A stretch of 64,000 bases of DNA from Agrypnia vestita (taxonomy: Eukaryota > Arthropoda > Insecta > Trichoptera > Phryganeidae), in contig JADDOH010000132.1 of the NCBI GenBank assembly GCA_016648135.1, forward strand, positions 659,993-723,992, read 5' to 3'. Below, in pieces: positions 1-12,700 of the stretch; positions within the stretch are counted from its first letter, which is position 1; each line of letters begins with the position of its first letter. The notes below the pieces were generated by a model, which was not told where the DNA came from, searched no databases, and worked only from the letters and a program-made list of their open reading frames with translations. The position numbers were made by a program, and so were the translations under genes.

Positions 1-581
1 GTAATTTTAAATATACTGTTAGATTCTCATAAATATATAATATAGTGTATTATTCCCATGTTCAAAAACTTGTTAATCTGGAACTCATTCCTAAATTGTA
101 TTATATTTATTGATTTGTGACAGCCCTTATTTTGTTTTGAATATTATTTACAATTTATTATATCATTAAGACATTATTGATTATTAATTTACCATAAAAA
201 TAGTATTATATATAATTAGGTATGTCGTTTTCAAAATCTTCATAAAATATTAATACTTTGTACTCTAATGATACTCTAGGACCAACTATTAAGGTCAATA
301 ATGACCTTTTGAGGGTCTTGTTAAAAAAATAAAAAAAAATAAAAAGTATAGTAGATAAATGTATATTAATGCCTAACGTATTTTTTCTTATTAATTTAGA
401 ATTGTATACCGAACAAGTGGAAAGTTAGCATGTGTTGTTACGTGTAGGTTTCTAGAAGAGGTATAATTTGTAAATTTGTAGTCAGTTACTATTATTTTGT
501 CGTAAATAAATGTGTAAAATATGTGTTGATTGTTATATTGAGAGGCATAGAAGACAAACAAGTTTTCGATTTTTTATTTAC
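1..581. other. Intron sequence, nothing recognised
   Basis: AT-rich sequence downstream of the last visible receptor exon on the minus strand. I see no further exon, repeat terminus or RNA gene. The transmembrane exons of the receptor must lie beyond the window. Confidence 0.5.
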
Positions 582-738
582 CTGAAAATGGCTCTTTACA
601 GCAAGGGTAGAACTCCTCATTCCTCGTGGCAGGAACCTCCAGGATGTCCCACTCCACCGACAGATAGAACTCACTCAAGTCTATGCCGATGTGGACCAGG
701 TTGTTACCAGCTACTTGGCCCATGTGCTTCAAATCCAC
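582..738 (-). CDS. nAChR exon 5: loop C with vicinal cysteines
   Basis: Starts phase 0 with VDLKHMGQV, passes [19 protein letters not shown] and ends [12 protein letters not shown] plus one base before GTAAAT. The Cys-Cys pair is the alpha-subunit signature. The next exon, expected to carry DITF and TM1, is outside the window. Confidence 0.92.
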
Positions 739-3700
739 CTGAAATTCTCCACCGCATGAGTTTATTATTTAGTCATACACGTAAATGGATCTTAATTTCA
801 TGTATGTATTATGAAAAGAGAGAGTTGGATGTAAGTATTTCGTCATAATCCTAGAACTACGACGCATGTGATTTTTCTCAAGTTTGCAGGAGAGCAGTTT
901 GAAGTTTTATTTACATAAAGACACTTTATGTCATAGCTCGATAACTACAAAAGATTTTCCTTTGAAACTTGGGTTAGTTATTTAAAGTGGATACTTTTAA
1001 AACCTCAAATATAGTCAGCGCAGTACAACGACGTTTTTACACATGCTGCATTATTCTACAATCGCAAATCAGAACCATCATTATACCAACTTTGTATAAC
1101 GACGCGACGTTTAAATTAATGAGAAAAAATACACTTTTTTATATATTATTAGATGGCTTCTTTTTTTCACTTTTTAACGATCCAAAAAAGTCAAAATGGA
1201 ATTTTTTGCACATCTGTCATTGTTCTACGTTCATGACGATTTCTGTATATGAATATTTCAATATTGAGTAAAATCGACGATTTTCTAGAAGATATAATAT
1301 AGAATTTACTTATTTTATTTAATACTCGAAGGAATACTAAGCTTTGTTATATGAAATGTTTAACAATAAATACAAAAACAAAAAATAAAACAACTACAAT
1401 ATGTACGCTGCATTTTTAGTAGGTACTGAAACATTACACACTTCATCTACTTCAATAAGCTACATGAAGTGAACTAATTGAAGTACTACAAAATCGTATC
1501 TACTACAATGACTTACAAGAAGTATTACTTGAAAAGTGTACTACTACAAAAATTTTATATCCGTAGGGGAAGGTGTTGTTTTAGTTTCCAGGTATTTCAT
1601 CATTCGGTCCCAAAATGTTCTAATCCATTGGGGGAGGATTATTTCAGTTTCCGGAGATTTCATCATTTGGTCCCAAAATTTTATAATCCATGGGAGGAGC
1701 GTTGTTTCAGTTTCTGGAGATTTCATAAGTTGGTCCCAAAAATTTCTAATCTAGGGGGGAGGGGGTTATTTCAGTTTCCAGAGATTTATTCATTCAGTGT
1801 CAAAATTTTTAAATTTATGGGGAGAGGAGTTGTTACGGTTTCCAAACTTTTCTTCATTCGACCACCACATATATTTCAATCATTTTATCCGCATGGAAAA
1901 CCTCCGTCAATTATTTATTTTTATCTACGTCAACTTTCACATACTAAAAAAGTCACACTTCAATTTAAAATTTGAAGTTTGCAATTTAATGTATATGGTT
2001 TGTAGTGTGCACTTTAAAGTGTGCTGTTTGAAGTATGTAGTTCGAAGTTTGAAGTTTGTAGTGTGCAGTTCACTTACAAACGTGTGGAGTGTGCGCTTCA
2101 GTATAATGTAGTACTACATCGTAGTACTTAGTACAGAGCGAACCCATCGCTAGTGGAGAGTACGTAGGAGAATTGGTAAGCGATGAGCATCTTGGTTAAA
2201 GAATCAGAAGAGTGGAAGAGCTATTATTCCTGGAATAGTATAAGGAGACCTACGCAAGGATGATCCCTTCGTTCCGGGAACGTGACATTGCTCACTAATA
2301 AAATTAAGTTTAAAAATGATTTTTACATTTTTAAAAGTGAGAAATAAAATTAATTTTCAAACATTCTAACCTGTATTCCATTGTAGGTCCACGAGCCGAA
2401 TTTCATGAAACAGGTTTGTTCGTCAAAAGGGAAGTATTCGACGTTTATTTCACACGAAGACTTATAGATGGCAGGCGGCTTCCAAAACACTTCTCCCGTA
2501 AACTTGAGCGTGGCTTTTGTCATCAATGTTACCTGGAATTAAATATTAACATTTACTGTAATTATTTCATCAAATGTGTTTGGTTTACATGAATCGGGAA
2601 TTCAAAAAGGGTTATCAATTTATATTAATCGACTAGCTGTAACCCGTCAAATATGACGGTACTTTTATATTTTCCTAAGACCGGCGCCACACTGTGCGGA
2701 TTATCGGTGGAGTCTTTTCCGTCGCGTCAATTCGGCAAAGTAATTGAATCGACCGACCATGCGCGTAGTTTTTGATAAGTGCATATCGTATGGAAAGAAA
2801 CGCAGCGGCGTTCCGCGACGGAAAAGACGCCGCGGAAGGTGCGCTTAGTGTGGCGTCGGCCTAAAGAATAAATATTTATGTATTTATTTATAAAAAAATG
2901 AATATAAAAGAAAAAAATAGAAGATCAAAAAAATGTTGTAATACTTTACGGACGTTACACGAAGTTGAGACGGATGGATGGACGGACAGACAATTATTAT
3001 AATTGGGATGTATTAATTTGGATATATGAATATCGCACCCCGAGTAAAAGACGCTTCCAAAATTTCCCGAAATATACATTCTGAGATTATGGGACATTAA
3101 TTTTTTTCCTCATAATTCGAATTCTGAAAGCATTAAAGGTTTTATCAACATGACAAAATATCATTATTGTTTTTAATCACATTTTTTTAAATATATTATT
3201 GCATTCAATTTAAAGATAAATGTTTCGCTTTTCATTGTAAAACGATAATTGAATATAACACAAAGATCATATCTTTTAGTAGAATTGGCGAGGTAAAAAA
3301 TATGATATTCTTAACTTGAAGACGTTTTTTTTAGAAAAGTGTGACTCGGGGTACCATATTGGTATTGAAAAACGATTTTCTTCATATTCCATATTCCTTT
3401 ACGATTCATGTTATTCATTATAGATAGTCGTAATATAAATTTTACAAGATGATTTATCATTTATTTAATTTCAACAATGTCTCCTTAAGTTCTTATCTTA
3501 AGTTCTTAATTTAAGTTTCCACGAATATAAGAGGACTATTACCAAACTCAAGTAATGAGCTGTTTAGTCTCTTTATTCAATCTCATTCTATAAAATCACT
3601 TTTTTTCTGTTCTTTCTTGCATATGTTTTAGCCTTTACTTTTATTTCTATGTTTGCTGTGTTCACATTTAAGTGATGAAAAGCATTTAAACTAATTGTAT

Positions 3701-6700
3701 TATGATTTCTTGTGTATTAAACTAATTGTGTTATAATTGTATTACGTTGTATTACGATTGTATTACCTATATCATGTTATGTGTTTTTCATTGTTTGTGA
3801 ACCATTCAAAAAATAAATAAATAATAACTAAATTAGGTCATGGTTGCTTGAACATTTTAGACACATAATCAAGGCAGGAATCTACCTGTAAAGTATTGTG
3901 GACTAGCTCTGTTAAACCCTGCATTTTTTAAGAAATTGGATATTGGATATTGATATTGGATATTACAACAACATCTAATATAAGCCAAATAAAATCAACA
4001 ATATCTTCAGAAGATTTCCCGCTATTTCTCAATAAGATACGTTATCAGTGATACACAGTTATATCCCTAAATGTTAACTTATTCATTCTTGACCTACATC
4101 TATTGGGTGTGGGCGCTGGTTTTGACCTCATTCTTAAGTGAAATGGTTCATATAAAATGACTAACCTCATAATTTCCATCCCAGTTATTGTACAATACAA
4201 TATCTGGCAGCCAGATGTGCTCTGAGGGAACGTAGAGCATTTCCACTCCGCCATACTCTTCAGGGTCCCACCGCAGCTTGTAGTCGAACCATTTCTGAAA
4301 CACAGTTTTAAAGTTTTGATTAAGCCCTTTAATTATTCATATTGTATCGGTATAGATAAGCTATTACAATTGAAGGCGTCCCTATAAAAAGGATCGATAT
4401 GAAAAAACAAAATTTTACAGGAGAGAGGAAAAACACTTTGTGAAATAAATAACCAGAATCTCCGATTTTTTCATTTTCTAAAATTTACTTGCCTTTTATT
4501 TATATTTTCTTTGTTTATGTTACAAAGCAATCCAAGTGACATGTTGGAAACTGTATATCATCTATATCGTCATATTGTTACTACCAGATGAATATAGAGG
4601 AATATAGACTCTTTTTCCACGTTAGCTTTGTAACTTTTGAGGTCGAATTTTGGCAAGATCTAGTTGAAATCATGGAAAATAACCACCGCACATGGTGCCC
4701 ACTGTTACATAGATTATTTTAAAATAATAAAATCACTTATTGACCTGATGTACTATACAGACCCTTTTAATAGGGACACCTTCAATTATGTATATCATAA
4801 CTAGCTGTAACCCTTCAAAAATGACGATACTTTTATATGCCGCTTCCTAAAGTATAAGTATTCCCTTATTTGTAGCTAACACCCATGAAATAGTAATAAC
4901 GACTTTTATCAAAATATTTAAACCTTTTTTTTATATTTTCCCTTTATATATCGACCGTCAAATATACTATTCCAAACCCTGGCGATTGGAGGGAACATAA
5001 AACTGTTCGCGTCTTTGCTAAGTCCTATATTTACTGTATTTTTGACGGGTAAATACGGGTCGGCGATAGCAACATCGCTATCGTTGCCGCCTTCGGGGTT
5101 TTCGTTTGCTGACTCGGGGTTCAAGCTCCATCTCCGGCCATTTAATTTGTTTTTTTGGCCGTAAATTCAAACTAAATTACGGACGTCACACGAAGTCAGG
5201 AGACCGACAGACAGACAGACGGACTGACGGACTGACGGACGAACAGACAACGAAATTATTATGTTTGATAATGGTAAAGTTTACACCAATGCGACATTTT
5301 AAGCTAGACTCATTATAGAAAAGGGAAAATTCATGATCTCTTCTAATTATTCTCATCTATGTAGCTTTGCATCGCACCCCGGGTTCAATACTAAGAATAA
5401 TGTGGTTTGAACTTTTTTGTTCTCACAATTAAAATACTATATGCATAAAATAGATTATTTTAATTTTTTGTATTTCTTGGGTACTTACAATGTAACAATT
5501 TCTTTCAGACATTATTAAAGAGTTTAAACTCAAAATGTACAATTTGTTACTTATTAAAGAATTTACGCTACCGGTTTCGACACGTCCGTGTCATTAAGGT
5601 TATCACCACTATAAATGTATTTTTTGGTGAAAGTTATTTTTTCTTTTTTATTAACCAATGTAATAAAAATTATATTTATAAAAAACTTATTTAAACCGGT
5701 GAGTTATCTTTAAAAATATCTAACATTTTACCAAATTCAATTTCTCTATCATTTTACACCACTTCTAAAATTTAAAATTTATTTAACAACAAAGACCTCT
5801 CAAATAAATGGGAAAAGAGCGGTATCTATACATTAGAATGTAATGATTGTGATGCACAATATGTAGGAATGGCTACTAGAAATTATGCAACTAGGATAAG
5901 AGAACATGAATTGTGTTTAAAAAATAATAATTATTCGGAATTTTCTAACCACTTGTTGGTTTTAAATAAAGATAGATCTAAATTTAAATACACCAATATC
6001 AACAAATTTTTCAAATTGTCCGCCCTAGAAACTTAAGAAATAAGCAAAAAATTAAATTCAAATATTAGCATCGTTAACAAAATAATAGCCCCGTGTAAGT
6101 CACCATTATTAACCATGTTCCCTCCCTCGCCCCTCCCACTCCACAAATCACCCCCGCCTCCTAAAAACACCTAATACAGTACTTTCGCATTTTAGATTAG
6201 TTTAAATAACGCTCGTTAATGACACGGACGTGTCGAAACCGGTAGCGTCAATTCTTTAATAAGTAACAAATTGTACATTGTAAGTTTAAACTCTTTAATA
6301 ATGTCTAGATTATTTTACTTATCAACATGACAAAATGTCAGTATTGTTTTCATATTTCTCACAACAAAACAATCACATCTTAAGTCTTGCAATTAATTAT
6401 ACGGAAAATATATCAAATTCAAATATATCACTTTCCATTGTAAAGCTAAATTGGAAAGTCACATAAAGATGATTTCTCGGTACGAAGTAAAATTAACAAT
6501 GTTCAAAAATATGACTTTCTTAACTCAAAAAAAAATATTTTTGAAAGATCTTATTATTTGATTGCATAAATATAACGTGTAAAATAAATAATAATAAGAT
6601 TAACACTAGACCTAACCTAAACACTAGAAAGGAATCGAATAATCTAGGATGTTCGAAAGAACCATCGTTTGGGTATAAATGGCGAGACTATGCCGCGTCG

Positions 6701-9700
6701 CGAGAGAGTTTCGTTTTGACAGATCGTAAGATAAAGAGAAGTAAGTCGCGAGACGACGGCCAAGTGTGCCCAGTCGTGAAATTAACAAGCGATACATGTC
6801 GAACGAAATGATCTGGCGGAGTATCTAACTGGCGATTTAAATTATGTACGATAGTTTGAACGGTGTTCGTATATGAGTGATATATAGCTAAATAGTGTAA
6901 TTAAAATAATATTTAATAATAAATAATTGAATTCGTAATCATTTTTAATTAATCAATCGCTAATTCATTTCCAGGGTTTTCATTTACCTCCCGCAGACAG
7001 AAATCATGACAATATTTTTTGCATTTTTGTGAACGTCTAATAATTGTGCTCAAACGGAAGTCTTTTGGTCGGTTCAATCTCTTCCTGTTGGCCTTCTTGT
7101 TCAAGTTACATTAATCATAATGTTGTGATGTGAACCCACTTGGGAATTATTTGAATTACTATAAATAATGTACTTTAAACTCTCGGCCCTACCGACCTGC
7201 TTGCTGACAGATTGACGTGACGTACGACTATCAACTTTATGTGACAAGCAGAGTTGACGCAGAATACATTTATTAAATGTGTCGGCGAGCGTCACGGCAA
7301 GCCACGTGGACACGAGCGAAATGTTTATTTAATTCTCCCATTTCGTCACGTGTAACCCTGACTGCCTATGAATGAATCATGTGCGTAGATATTGTAAAGC
7401 ACATTAACTAAACTATTTATTTTGAATGTCTTGACATGAATTCTTTGAATACACAGTATCTAAACATTATTAATCAGTCATGACTCTTCAACACGAATCA
7501 TTTCTTTAAAATCATAAATTTGTTTTAAAAATATATTTAAATGTTTTTTTTATTAAAAATCGTTTTTCAGTGCCTTTTTCTTTTTTAAATGTGTGACTTG
7601 TTTCTAAAAATTGGTTTGTGAATTCTGAGAACTTATACGTAAAGGCTTCTTAGGTGTTTTTTTTTAATTGAATTATTTAAACTGGGTGCCGTTTAAGCTG
7701 TATAAAATGCTCAACAGTCATTGCTATTAAGTTTATTGTATATATACTGAAAGGATTCAATAGCTCACCTTCATCTTTAGAGCTTATTACCTAAGTTGTT
7801 ACCCAGGTGTAAGGCAATTTGATAAATTTTTAATTACCTAAAGCTTTAGTTTAACATTTCTTGTGCATCCATTTTGACGTAAATAGAGTGAGAAATATGT
7901 TCGAATTTTATTCGATGGCCCAGTGCTTACAACCTCTATGTGCTGGCTTAAGTGATTACTCTACACAATGCAACGATTACCAATTCCATCGTAAGAACAT
8001 CCAAACATTATCGAATTGTTGAAAGTTGTATATATGTTTCAAATTGTAACCTTCCATATATTAGAAGAGACTATTCTAGAGACATCAGGTTGTAAACCCT
8101 GGGCCATCGTATAAAAGACTTCCATTCACGATTCTCATATAACTTCTTTTCTGTGAGACTTCTGTAATTTATCTTTATTTAATAATAATCCCGCAGTGGA
8201 CAAATCCAGTAATTGTGTTCTCATAACAAACTGTAACGTGATGACAGAATTCGGAGAAATTTACGCACGGTTGGAATCCCTCGTGATTTTCGAAACCTCT
8301 AACACATTCCATTACATTTTGGAACACACTACCATACTCTGGAATTAGCTATAACATTCCAGGATCGTCTAGAACAGTCAAGAAGCGACGGGAACAAACT
8401 ACAAATATCGGAAAGCCAACATGTTTCCTATATAAGCGAAGCCGTGTCGCGACCACAGATTAGCGAAAAGCCGTGGCGATCGGTGTGTAATACCAGTGAT
8501 GCGCAAATCAATTAAGCGAAATACTTACTTACGTGCAATATATCAACAGCAATTTCTCAAAAGAGTCACCCAGCGACTATAAAAAGTTTATAGACGAGTG
8601 ATAAATAGCAAAATAGTTAAGTGACTTTTTTAAATTAATAATTAATTAATCATTAATTGTTAATCGCTTATTAATTTCCAGTGTTTCCATTTGCCTCCCA
8701 AAGCCACGACCCGTGACAGCACATTTAAAAATTTTCTTCTCACCTGTTCCACCCACAAGTTGGTGGTCATGACCTGATTCTTCAGGTTGACCTCCATGAG
8801 CTGGCTCAGCTTCAGGCCCAGCCAGACGGTCAGCGTCTCGGTGTTGTTGATGACCGGTCTGATGAGGCGGTTGTAGTTGCTCAGCAGGTCATCGTACAGC
8901 CGCTTAGCGTCTGGGTTGGCTTCGATGTTCTTCACGGTGGCCGCTACAAATTTCCGTATAGGAATGGTCATTTCATCATTCAGATGGTCTCGTGTAATAT
9001 ACCAAGACAAACGAGACATCACGAAGGGTTCTTTGCAGGGACCCACAGAAATAACTATGCATTAAATTCACCCTTAACACGCATGCATCGCCTTGGAAAC
9101 AAATTCTCGAAATTCGTAGACATTCTTCGCTGTAGGAACATACCCGAACTAAAGAATTACTAAGACTTAGAATATGACAGTAGAAATAATTACAGTTTAA
9201 TGGACTATGGAAGTGTCTTGATTTTCTTTAATTTGCCTTTTAAATATGTTTATATTTTTAATTTTTTTTTTCTTCTCATCTTATTTATCTGATATATTGG
9301 TTAAATTATCTTTATTTTATTTTATGTTTTATTTGTTAAAGGTTTTCAATTATTACTGTTCGCCTTTTCCTAATCGCTGTTTATGTATATTGTTAATTTC
9401 TCTTAAATATGTTTTATTTCTATTATTTATTTTTTAATTATTTACTTTAAAATGCTTTTTGTGTTAGGTTTATAAAAAATCCTTGTAACTTTATTATATT
9501 GTAAAAGCCCACCAGGGCGTTGAATAAGAAAGACAATCGAATAAGTATGTGTAAGCCCTGCGTACGAGGCACATTGTTTCGTTGCGTTGGTGTTTATACC
9601 CATAAACACCAACACATCTAAAAAAAACGTGCATCGTACACACCGCTTTCACATGCTAATTCGATCGTCATTCTTAAATGGAAAGAGGTCTTATATAATA

Positions 9701-12700
9701 ATTTGAACTGTTTTGATTTACACTTGCAGGGGCAATGCCCCAGTTGCATCAATAAGCCCATTGTCCAGCAGTTACCGCAGCATCAGCAGTAGGTACCTGG
9801 TGCAACTGTGCATGGACCCAGTCCAGCGCTGCCTCCTCGCCGGTACCCCTTCCCTGTCTCCTTCGTGTAAATAAAGAATACACCATCGACCGAAGTTCTT
9901 TCACTCTACTACCTGCCATCGCTCCTCAAACATTTAGTTGAACCACAGTATAGTAAAGTATACAGTATGTTGTCTCGGCAGTGTCCTTGAAATAAATACC
10001 TACGGCCGCTTGGTAGTTAAACACGCACCAGGGCTGCTCATTAACTAACTCATTAAGGTTTGGGGTGCCATAAATTCACGTAAATGTATGCGCGGGAGCG
10101 TCTCACACTGCTTGCGTCCGTACGTTACTGCAGCCCTGAGGCGACCGCGCATACCGAAGTACACCGAGATTTCGAAGGGCGTCGTTTCGGCTGTTTTTAT
10201 GAAGATGTAATGCTGTTTGTTTACTATACTGTGGTTGAACTTTGTAATGCACAAACGTTGAGTTAAATTTATCACAACCATAGTTACGAGAGGAGCGGTA
10301 TTCTTCCATGTTCCGAGAAATAGAGCATCCCATACACAAAATACATTTTTATATCGCGCATGCAAAGCTTTCAATAATAATTGTATCGTTATTGACTTCC
10401 TCAACATTGGTCTTACTGAATTTAAAAGAATGTTTTAGATAAAATGTACTAAATCGACTTTGACCAATCACTCGCTATATCTAATCTTTTCTTCCTCCAC
10501 CTCTTTCCTGACTCTACCTCCTCATCCTTTTTCACCCATTATTTAACTCATTTCTTAATATACTTTTTTTTTACTCCCTTTATATTAACTCGTGGCGTCT
10601 GCTTGCTTGCCGGCTTGCCGTCAAAAAAAACTTTGGGTCGATTTTTGACCCTTTTCCCGTGATCCAAGCGAGCTGAAACTTGGCAAGTAGACTCGTGGCG
10701 ACGATCAAGAAGATATATCAAATTTTCGTTAAAAAAATTAATAATTATAGTATAATTTCGAATTTTTAGAAATTTTATTGTTTTTTTCAAATTGGAATCA
10801 TTAGAAAAGTTAGATTAGCAACGGCGGCGGCGGCCCGATAACGTCGCGGAATATTTTCTAAATTTGAATTACTCCGTCGGTACCTATACAAATAAATTGA
10901 CTGACAAATGTTTTTAAAATTCAATCTTCAAAGCATGAAGTGTCTTATCAAAGCTCAAAACATCTGACATTTTAGAAATATATTTAATTACTGAAAGTTT
11001 AGTGTTATGTTATACGTTTTAATTCGTCTTTAATTGTTGTTATATTTTACAAAAAAAGGGAGTATAATAAAAACTTGGTTTTTATGGGTTACTTTTTTCA
11101 CATTCAATCACTTACCATTATTCAGTCTTAACATTGTTTGTTGCTTACTACTATTCCATTAATTAATTCAAAATAATTAACTTAATCTTAATCTTATCTA
11201 ACTTTGTTCTTAACATCAGTGAAACTTTTTAATTGGTCTATGAAATGAACACTATGCTTTTACATTATATGTTTAAAAAACTGTTAAGATTCCTTAATAA
11301 ATAAATAAAAAATAAATAAAAATTAACTCAACGCATGTGCATTACAAAGTTCAATTTGGTATGAATCAAAAGGTTGCACCGAAAAGTAACTGCCGTATCT
11401 ATCAATTATATTAATTTTAACTGATTTATAGGACTATTAATTTATTAGGTATCAAATAATAATGATTTCGTTGTCGGTCGCAACTTCCTAGAATTTATTA
11501 AAATTTAATTTTGTTTTCAAAATTAGCATTTTTTCAAACTAAAATCATTTTTGATGTGTAACATGCTTACGCTCGGTTCATGAGAAGCCGTAGATTTCTT
11601 TACCGACTCGTCCAAACTGCTTGCTCGAGCCGCAGACTTATTTATCGCTCAGTAACGAGTCGTTACTGAGAAAAGATGTTAAGATATACATCATTTGTGA
11701 CTACCGTAAGACTCTCTCAATTTTTTTCAAAATTAGGATAATTTATGTTGTGAACAGATGTGTTTATTATCGTTGGGATTTTGTTCCAAACAAGACAATA
11801 AAAAAACTAACCCATAAAAACCAAGTTTTTATTATACTCCCTTTCTCATTTACTAGTTGAAACAGGTTTCGTGCCGGGAGTAATAAAAAATTTCGAAAAT
11901 TCAAAATTACACTATAATTATTTAAAAAATTTAAACGAACATTAGTTAGATAATTTTTATCGTCGCCACGAGTCTGCCTGCAAAGTTTCAGCTCGATTGG
12001 ATCACAGGAAAAGGGTTAAAAATCGATCCAAAGTTTTTTCGGCAGACAAGCAGACGCTACGAGTTAAAAGATAGGGAGTAAAAAAGTAACCCATAAAAAC
12101 CAAGTTTTTATTATACTCCCTTTCTTTGTAAAATATAACAACAATTAAAGACGAATTAAAACATATAACATAACACTAAACTTACAGTAATTTAATATAT
12201 TTCTAAAATATCAGATGTTTTGAGCTTTGATAAGACACTTCATGCTTTGAAGATTAAGTAATTCAAATTTAGAAAATATTCCGCGACGTTATCGGGCCGC
12301 CGTAATCAAACTTTTCTAATGATTCCAATTTGAAAAAAACAATAAAATTTCTAAAAATCCGAAATTATACTCTAATTATTAATTTTTTTTAACAAAAATT
12401 TGATAGATCTTCTTAATCGTCGCCACGAGTTTACTTGCCAAGTTTCAACTCGATTGAATCACGGGAAAAGAGTCAAAAATCGATCCAAAGTTTTTGTTGA
12501 CGGCAAGCAAGCAGACGCCACGAGTTTATATAAAGGGAGTAAAAAGAGAATGACCCAAGTACGAATATTTTGATAATATATGATAAATACAGAAAATTTT
12601 ATAAATTCCAACCAATAAATAATTAAGTAATAATAATTGAAAAAATAACCCATAAAAACATATTTTTCATTGCAAAGCTTTTATAAAATAACAATTATTA

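Noticed and set aside
510..848. Plus-strand 112-codon ORF
   Set aside because: Antisense to nAChR exon 5; no domain of its own.
1478..1975. 165-codon ORF with repeated residues
   Set aside because: Produced by the 63-bp minisatellite inside a dispersed repeat.
10045..10407. Minus 120-codon ORF as a gene
   Set aside because: No recognisable motif, several overlapping frames on both strands, and no splice or promoter context.
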